Assembly: GCA_030267965.1 (NCBI GenBank) | Contig: BRYA01000194.1 | Span: forward strand, 9,410 to 73,409 | DNA length: 64,000 nt | Direction: 5' to 3' | Source: Triparma columacea | Taxonomy: Eukaryota > Sar > Bolidophyceae > Parmales > Triparmaceae | Position numbers and translations under genes: made by a program | Shown here: positions 56,701-64,000 of the stretch, one piece after another | Numbering within the stretch: position 1 is the stretch's first letter | Layout: each line of letters starts with the position of its first letter | Notes under the pieces: generated by a model | Seen by the model: the letters and a program-made list of their open reading frames with translations, nothing else | Told to the model about the DNA's origin: nothing | Database searches by the model: none

Positions 56701-59700
56701 GAAACATCTGCCCAGCGCAATACATTGTCGCCTCTGCTGGAAGGTTCCACCTTGGAATGCGTTCGCGATGACATTGACATTACAGATATTGATTCAAGGG
56801 GTGACTCTCTCCCCTTGATCAACAAGTTATTATTTGGGATGGATTCTTCTACTCGCAACGTCTCAATCTACTTGCATGCGATTCTTTCGGGCTGCAAAGA
56901 CTATCTAAATCCAAGGACGACGTCTGACTTCGATAGTTTGCGCCTTCCCATCGTGTTGGGAGTTTTCGAAAGCGGGTACAACCACGTAGATGCTGCCAAC
57001 ACAAAACGTTTTACCGGTGCTATTCATTCCAACCTCATGATAATCAACAACGCTGTTAGGGTTATGCTCAGGGTCCTTGCCATCCCTTTCGATGAACTTT
57101 CATGCGAGGGCAGCATGTGCCCATATTGCGGAGAAGATATCCCTCGATCACACATTGCTCTCTACATGGAAAACAGTGATTTCGAGTCCATCACATTCGA
57201 TTGTTATTGCCCAAGGAGAGAATGCCAAGGAAAGCCGAAGATGCTTCTAAAGAAGAAGCAAAGGGAGCTCTTTGCTCTCAAGCGCAAATGCATGTCAACC
57301 TTGGAGCACATAGCACTCACTAACCTCGAGGGCAGGGAGGAGCTCATGGAGAAGCTCCCTGAAATCGAGAAGCACATCATGGGAGGGCTTGGGGCGGAAA
57401 AATGCTTCCTCGCCATCAGCTTGAGCTCAGAATACTATAAGGCAATGTCAGAAAGCCACATTGATACCATGATTTCTGTTATCGAACGGTGTTGTGGCAG
57501 TGATAAGAGGACGTTTGATGTTTCCTCCCTCGAAACGATAAACACCGAGCCTATGCTTGTTGCCCTGCGCTACCTTCGCCTCGTTGCCATGAACGATTCG
57601 TTAATGAGAGTTGGCATCCTCAGGAAACTCTGCGAGAGAACATCATTAGTATCCATGGCGTTTTTCTGCTCAGCTTCGAGTGCCTTTAAAATGGTCCGGG
57701 AAAATGTAGCGTCGTTAGAAGACGAAGAAAATCTGACGGCAAAAGAAACATTCGAGATTGTCGAAAGCCTCCAGCTTTACACCATCACTCTGAACCTCAT
57801 CGGGGAGCTAGCTGCGAGCAAGGATACCGAAATTGAGGGAATTCTGCAGACCGTTCTCCCCCTTCGCCACATTATCGACCTTCTTTGTCGCGAGGAAATA
57901 GAGGAGAAGCTGCCTATGATTTACGGGGTCAAGGCTGCCATCTCCAAGTGCCTAATTTGCTTCTGGTTTAGCACATCAATTAGTGTGCCAAACTTAATCA
58001 AGCACCCCCAGCTTCCGTGGCTGGTGCAGAGGCTGAGGAAGGACCTCGATCACTTTATTAAAACAGTGGAGAGAGAAGCCCATGAAGCCGAAGACAGTGA
58101 CGAATGGGCAGCCACTGCAAACTCTAACCCCGAAGACCGCGTCCTGCTCGAGCACCACAAGGTCCACAAGTCCCTTGCCCAACGAAGTTGGATCTACAAC
58201 GGAGTCGTACCTATTTTGGTTGCATTCTTTGATGACAACGGGCCTTGGAATGCGGACGAGGCCCCCGATTCTCTCGCTCTAGCGGAGAAGAAGCTTGCCG
58301 AATCAATAGAAAAGTTAATCGAGCTCGAGAAAAATAATCACGATCATACCTCGGATTTGTCAAAGCTTGCCAAGGTGTTCGGTAGCAAGATAAAAGTGGT
58401 CGATGGGGGCATGCAGCTTGGGCGTAAAAAGCGCCGGGAAACTTCCTTCATGAGAGCCAAGGTTCCCCAGAGTATTCAATCAGCCGGCGGTTTTACCAAG
58501 TCTACGAGTCTCCAAAAATCGCTCAAGCAGTACGTCGATTATCTGGAAACTAAAGGATCTCTACTTCATGAACTTTTTAGGCACGATGAGCACGTGGTTG
58601 CAGCAAAGTTGATGGGCAACTTCTTCATCGACAGAAGCATACAAGATCTTGTAAACCCAAGCAACGAAAATAAAGATAGGGCCGGGGAACTCAATGAGGC
58701 AGATACTATGGATGATGCGAACGAAGGACTAGAAGACGAGGGCGATGTAGGTCGCGATGAGGAGAATCTCGACGACTTCACTTTTCCTCAGATTGCGCAG
58801 CGGATGATAAGGTACACCGAGGACAAGCTTTCTGCTCTTGTCCAGGGGAACGACATTTCAGAACAGAGCATGGAAGTTTGCCGAATCAACATCATAATTC
58901 TTCAGAGATGCTGCGAGCTAGCAGCGAGTTCATATTCGAATTCACAATTGAGTGAGATGAGCACGACCAATTGGAGAGGAGAGCGCTATGGCAAGAAAAA
59001 CATGAAGGAGCACGAAGGTGACATATCTATTGCGGACAGCAGTGAGGAGAACAAAAACCCGAGCAACAAGGGTCCAGAAGACAACTCTGCGAGGCTTGAC
59101 TTAATTCAAGACACCTTGGGTTCTTTGGGGGCGCTCTCTCTGTGTGCCAAGATCATAGGACTCGTGGATGACGACGACCTTATCGAAGAGAGCATGAAAC
59201 TCGGACACTGGCTTGTCAAGCATGGCAACTTTGATAATCAGACGAGATTCCTTACTTATGTCATGACTTCAGATTCGTCCCACCAGTTCTTTGGCAAGAT
59301 TGACTCAATCTTCACTTCTGCTATTGAAACCATTGCTCCCGGCCAAAATTTATCGGATAATGTTGCTTATAATCAGCTCCTTGTCGTCGTCCCATTCCTC
59401 AAGGAACTTATGGAGAACCACAGGTCCGAGCTTCAGCTATGTATGGGCAACCAATCGTCTTGCTACGTAGCTACGAGCAAGTTTCCTTCTTTCAATATCC
59501 TACAGAGAGGTGAGAGTCGGCGAGATGGGAGCAAGAGATCAACGCGTGAGAGGAGCAATTTTCACTCAATTCTATTTCTTACACACCAACTGAACGTTTC
59601 CTTGACTCACTTTGCTCGCCGCAGCGTGCTCTTTAATCCTGACTATTACCAATGACGAGAGAGCTTACACGAAAAAGGCGAAGCCGGAACTCGTCATCCT

Positions 59701-62700
59701 TCTCACGGAGATTCTCGTTTTTCTGATTGAATCTACCCAGGGTCCTTGCGTACAGAACCAGAATATCCTCGTTTCGTGCGGGATCATTGTCGCAGCAAAG
59801 AGAATACTAAAGTTCCGCCTCAACGTAGAGACAACCACCTGGGATCACATGACGAGTTCAACCAAGACGAAGCCCACAAAGTTCAATTTCAGTACCTCAA
59901 TAGGTAAGACCTCTGACGAAGAGATCAAGGAGGAGGGACTTGCCATGCTGATCACCACCTTCAAGCGTTTGAAGGAGCACGCAGTAAAGGTTTGCTTGAG
60001 CCTTCTCGAAGGGAGGAACGAAGACACCTTCGTCCACTCCAAGATAATGCAGGAACTTCCTACGGGCATTCTTGAGACGAGACTCTCTCAACTTTTTACA
60101 AGGTGGAGCATCCTCACCGACTCCAAGTTATCAGACGAAAGTAGTGTGACTATTAATGTGCCAGAGACCTTCAGGCAATATATCAAGGAGGAGAAGTGGC
60201 TCGATGAGGGTTTTGACATCCTCGCTCTTTTAAGGTATCTGGAGAAGGTTATGCCGGGAGTCAGTAGGGGAAAGTTTTACGGAAGTGCGGTAATCCCAAA
60301 GGTTAGCGATGCAGTCTTCAGGCAAATGGTAAGAGCGAAGACGATTCAGCGGAAAGAGATTGAATTTCTCTCCACCCATGTCAGCGAGCTCGCCTTGTTC
60401 ATAAAGAGTACCGAGAAGAAAATGCACATGGCGGCAATTGGCGAAGATGCTAAAATCCAGTTGCCGCCCCAGTGGGAATCGGAGAGGAAACAGTTTGACA
60501 AGCACCGTTTTGAGAAAATGATTCTTAAGATAGTGACCATGTTGGGAAAGCACGACGTCGGAATGATGCTTGAGGCGGCGTCGTCGTCCAATACAAACGC
60601 CTTCGATGATGCCCTTGCTGTTAAAAAATCGGCGGCACCGATGAGTGATTTTGAAAGAATGAAAGCCTTCGATTTTGGCGCCAAGATGAATGAGATATGG
60701 CTTAATGAAAGAGACTCGCAGGTTCTCAATGACTTTACGGGAACAATAGCAATAGGGGGGCATGCCACCAAAGAAGGTCCGATCAGAGGTAGGAAGTCGT
60801 CTCTGGTCTCAATTCACAAGAGAGTTATAGGTGGGATCGTCGACTCATCGATGGAAAAGGAAGCTATCTCCAACCCCGGAGGTCATTCGACGAGAACGAT
60901 GAGCAAACATCAGCTTGATGCCCATAGGAAAAGGACCAAACTACACATGGTGACTTCCATATTGAAACACTCGTTGGGGGTCATGAAGACGTCGAAGGAA
61001 TACCTTAGCAATTTGACAGGTTCGAAGAAGATTACAGAGGTAAACACTGTCCTGAAAAACATTCATCTCGTGGAAAGTATAATTGAAAAGGAGAATGTAA
61101 CGGACAGGAGCCTCATCAATGTCTTCAAGCTTATGAAGGACATTATCCCTATGTCTCGTCAGTTCATCCGGATAATGCATCCCATGATCGAACACTCCAG
61201 GAGTTTCTCCTACTTCTCCGACAAGTTGAAGTCCATTGAGATTCAGAACGAGAACCAGCAGGTAGAAAAGATCTTCTTCAAGGAGCCTCTCGTTTGCGAG
61301 TTTTTAACACAGGCAGACAAACGAAGGCTCAAGTACAACTTGAAGCTAGAGCGAGGTTGCGCCGATATGAAAACCTTCGTATCTGAAAGCAAGGACCTCT
61401 ATCACATGCTCTTGCACAAACAAGGGCTCAGCGGACAGAAGTACTTTGGCGTGATTGACTTGGGAAGTTTGACGACTCAGCAGGAGTATATCCGGAGCTT
61501 TCAAGTGAAGTTGGTGTACATGTGCAGTTTCATAGTCCTCCTTAGCATGGAAAGTGCCGGTGACTGGGCCTGCTGCCTACCCTTCTCCACTACAAGCGCG
61601 TACTACAGCGAATGGGGAGACGCTAGGGATGACGTATTCGACCTTGAAAGTTTCTACGAGAAGTACCCTCATTGCGGGACCGAGGACGCGCCGGCGTTTG
61701 ACCTTACCTACTGTAGCACTAGCACCCCCAACTCAAAACTGCTGAAAGAGTACAAATTTAGGTCCGACTGGCACGAGTACTTCCTCAACTGTCTCCTCTT
61801 TTTGGTTGGCACCCTGAATGCAACGAATGCATTCATCCATTACATCCAGAAGCATCAAGTCAATACGGACAAGATAAGTAGAGAGATGAAAGAATTGGAG
61901 CAGCATCACGGGACTGGATTCTCCTCTTCTGGTCTCAACAACGGCAACGACCGCAAGTCCTTCCTGGGCGAAAGACCGGCGGCAATTTTCGTCGAGGTCT
62001 CAACCTTTATTTTGTCTCTACCCCTGTTTGCCATGCTCCTTTCAGTGATGCACCGTGAGCAGGGACTGGGCTCGATTTCATGGGAAAATATGGCAGACGC
62101 AGCGCAAAAGCTCAGTGGGCTTCAAATCGCGCTCATCCTAGCTTGTGCAACTTATGTTATTTCGCGAGTCATCCACACATGGAGGAAAAGGAAAGGTGGT
62201 CGGGAGGCCGATATCAGGAACAAAGGACTGAGGAAGACTTTTCTATCCATGCAGTTCCTTATCCCAACTTTCACTTCGATCAACGCTTTCGTGGCCATCC
62301 GGTACCCTGTTTCGATACCCTTGATGGGGATCAGCGTCATTGAGAGCTCGGACAGCCTGAGGATCGTCTTTGCTGCCATATATGAGCCGATCAACCAGCT
62401 GAGCATGGTGTCACTGTTAGTTGCGATGGTCGTATTCTTGTTTTCTAGCATTTCTTTCTTCTACACAAGGGAAACCTACGCAAGCAACGGCGAAGGGGAT
62501 TATTTGTGGGAAAGCCAAAGCTGCAACAACCTCGTGAATTGCTTCTTCACAATGGCAACTTTTGGGCTAATTGGTTGGAGCGATGATTTTTACGGCGCAA
62601 GTTTCATGGGCAACTTGAGCCCAGTTGTGGTGCTGAACTTGCTCCTTTTCATCCTCGTGAGTGTGGTGGTGCTGAACGTCATTACAGCCATTTTGCTAGA

Positions 62701-63385
62701 CAACTTTACCAAGTTGAGACAGGAACGTGAGCAGCACAGCCAGTCACTCGCCTACAATTGCGCCATATGTGGGATGAGCAGCACGAGTTGCGATCTGTTT
62801 GCTGCTAAGATGAAGAATGGAAAGTCCTTCCGCCACCACATAACTCTTGATCATAATATGGAGAACTATGTGCTCTTCATCTTCCACCTCATGAGTAAAA
62901 ACGAGGACGACTTCAATGGCGCCGAGAGCTACGTCAAGCATTGTCTAGACTCGGAAAACTACAACATGTGGGTGCCGCATATGACGAGTTACGACCAACA
63001 GCAGGCACGTCTGATCGGAACTGACGATGATGGCAACAAAGACGAGGATGCCAGCCTCTTGGGGAATAACAGAGGACTCGCAGAAGAAGGCGACGGCGGC
63101 TTGGCCAAAAAACACAACAGCAAGATGACCGCTGGAGATGGAGGCACCTCGAATCCCAGAGAAGAGGAGCTACTAGAGAGAAGTCTATGGAACGAAAATC
63201 CCGAAAAACAAGAAATTTCCGAAAGCATCTTTACGACGACGGCGGCCCTTGAAGCAATCGCCAACAAGGACACCGAAAAATCGAAACCTAGCAATATCGA
63301 TGATGCATTCCAACGGCAGGCAGCAGTAAAAAAGGCCGGTGGGGTGATGATGAAGGGGCTCAACCTTCACAAGACAAGCCATTAA
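50739..63385 (+). CDS. IP3-receptor/ryanodine-receptor-family calcium release channel
   Basis: Eight exons (50739-50800, 50895-51035, 51112-51180, 51348-51573, 51665-52969, 53081-55131, 55224-59509, 59625-63385) sum to 11901 nt, 3966 residues, between IP3R (~2700) and RyR (~5000). The N-terminal beta-trefoil starts ITAGSTLFLTSQVL and includes LRFGQYINLLHVVSDKVVTR and IMPQYKSRSEGELVYSGD. MIR-like repeats follow (GTCWKGGVLHWGEKLRLLHV near 335), then RIH-type helical repeats. The channel domain has about six helices from about 3338 to 3737. The pore turn is GLIGWSDDFYG and the final helix VVVLNVITAILLDNFTKLR. The end carries the family's zinc-binding linker: CAICGMSSTSCDLF, HHITLDHNMENYVLFIFHLM and FNGAESYV. 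It should release stored Ca2+; whether IP3 is the ligand cannot be told. The first exons are short and were joined by frame and family resemblance. Confidence 0.92.
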
Positions 63386-63546
63386 CTTCAATTTTGTTTG
63401 TATATAAAAAGATTTCTTTCAGAACAGACAAGAGGAGACCAAAGACTCAAGACAATCAAAGGGATTTCAAATTTTAATTATCAATCCAACTTAAGAAATA
63501 CCCATCATCCCCCCCGGCCAAGAAATAAGCCTTAAGTGAATCCCGT
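63386..63546. other. Short intergenic region
   Basis: 161 bp between the IP3-receptor-like stop and the next start. It is AT-rich just after the stop (tttgtatataaaaag) and would hold a 3' UTR and the next promoter. Confidence 0.5.
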
Positions 63547-64000
63547 CATGCCTCCTTCGCCTACCAAGAAGACCCCCAAGAAGAATAAAAGTATGAACCT
63601 CCCCCGAAAGGGAAGTCTGACTCTCCAGGATGCTACTGTGGAGAAGTCCCCGCTGGGAACTAAGACGTTTAACCTAACACTCGGGGCTGGAGACGACTAC
63701 GATACCGGGAAGAGTCCGCGCTTCGATAACCAGGCAGGCTCCCCTGATTTTTCAGCTGGTCGCCGGGATCCCAAGGCAGCTGCTGCTGAGCAGGCCAAGC
63801 TGGTGGCGGAGATGTTGGGGCAGGAGGTCTCTGCCGGGGACATTGCGGCCCGCTACGAAATGTCTGACAGCAGCGACGACGAATTGGATGAACTAATGGC
63901 TGAGTCCAAGGCCAAGGCAACGGATGAGAGTCAGGATGCAAAGTTTACCGGCGATTTCGATTGGAACTCCCAGATGGGCCCCATGGTCGAAACTTTGCAG
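63547..64000 (+). CDS. Start of a hydrophilic protein of unknown function (partial, runs off window)
   Basis: The frame is open from the ATG at 63547 to the last base (151 codons plus one base), with no intron seen. It begins MPPSPTKKTPKKNKSMNLPR, a basic Pro/Lys-rich stretch, then SLTLQDATVEKSPLG, an Ala-rich helix (AAAAEQAKLVAEMLGQEVS) and acidic SDSSDDELDELMAESK. The composition suggests a disordered, possibly phosphorylated regulator. I do not recognise it, and the rest lies outside the window. Confidence 0.7.

Overview
This window is nuclear DNA from a compact eukaryotic genome, most likely a photosynthetic stramenopile (a Parmales- or pelagophyte-like picoalga; the group is inferred). 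The reasons are short spliceosomal introns (about 70-330 bp, mostly with GTGAG donors), intergenic gaps often under 100 bp, and a digalactosyldiacylglycerol synthase gene, which implies a plastid. This sits together with large IP3-receptor, cadherin/IPT, Patched-like and TMEM175-like genes of a kind found in protists. I rebuilt the multi-exon genes by hand from reading frames and splice signals. Every complete model gives an exon sum divisible by three.

Layout: 1-66 is the probable tail of an upstream gene. 0.5-24.6 kb is a membrane and cell-surface block: a giant cadherin/IPT multi-pass protein (+), a small unknown gene (-), a Patched/Dispatched-like sterol-sensing-domain protein (-), an acidic secreted or type I membrane protein (-), and a TMEM175-like channel (+). 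25-26.7 kb holds an R2R3-type MYB factor. 27.3-29.5 kb is an intronless gene for a multi-pass membrane protein with a TIR-like C-terminal domain. It is tightly bracketed by two diverged direct repeats and followed by an AT-rich stretch with no gene. 30.1-34.1 kb is a coiled-coil/C2-like/multi-TM protein of unknown role.

34.1-41.1 kb is dense: a membrane-anchored carbon-nitrogen hydrolase, SHQ1 (H/ACA snoRNP assembly), a basic nucleolar-type protein, RPC6 (Pol III), TIM14/PAM18 (mitochondrial import) and RPB12/RPABC4 (shared polymerase subunit). 41.2-50.4 kb holds guanylate kinase, a TAZ zinc-finger protein, DGD1-type DGDG synthase, a small acidic protein and a class II sirtuin. 50.7-63.4 kb is one eight-exon IP3/ryanodine-receptor-family calcium channel of 3966 residues. 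A further gene begins at 63547 and runs off the window.

The genes do not form one pathway. Three local themes stand out: surface and ion signalling at both ends, RNA-polymerase and snoRNP housekeeping in the middle, and a possible mobile or tandem-duplicated TIR-membrane cassette at 27.3-29.5 kb. Many introns carry a shared degenerate pyrimidine tail (CTTCGCTC/GCTCATCGC type), which suggests an introner-like family. No rRNA, tRNA, CRISPR array or recognisable transposase gene was found.
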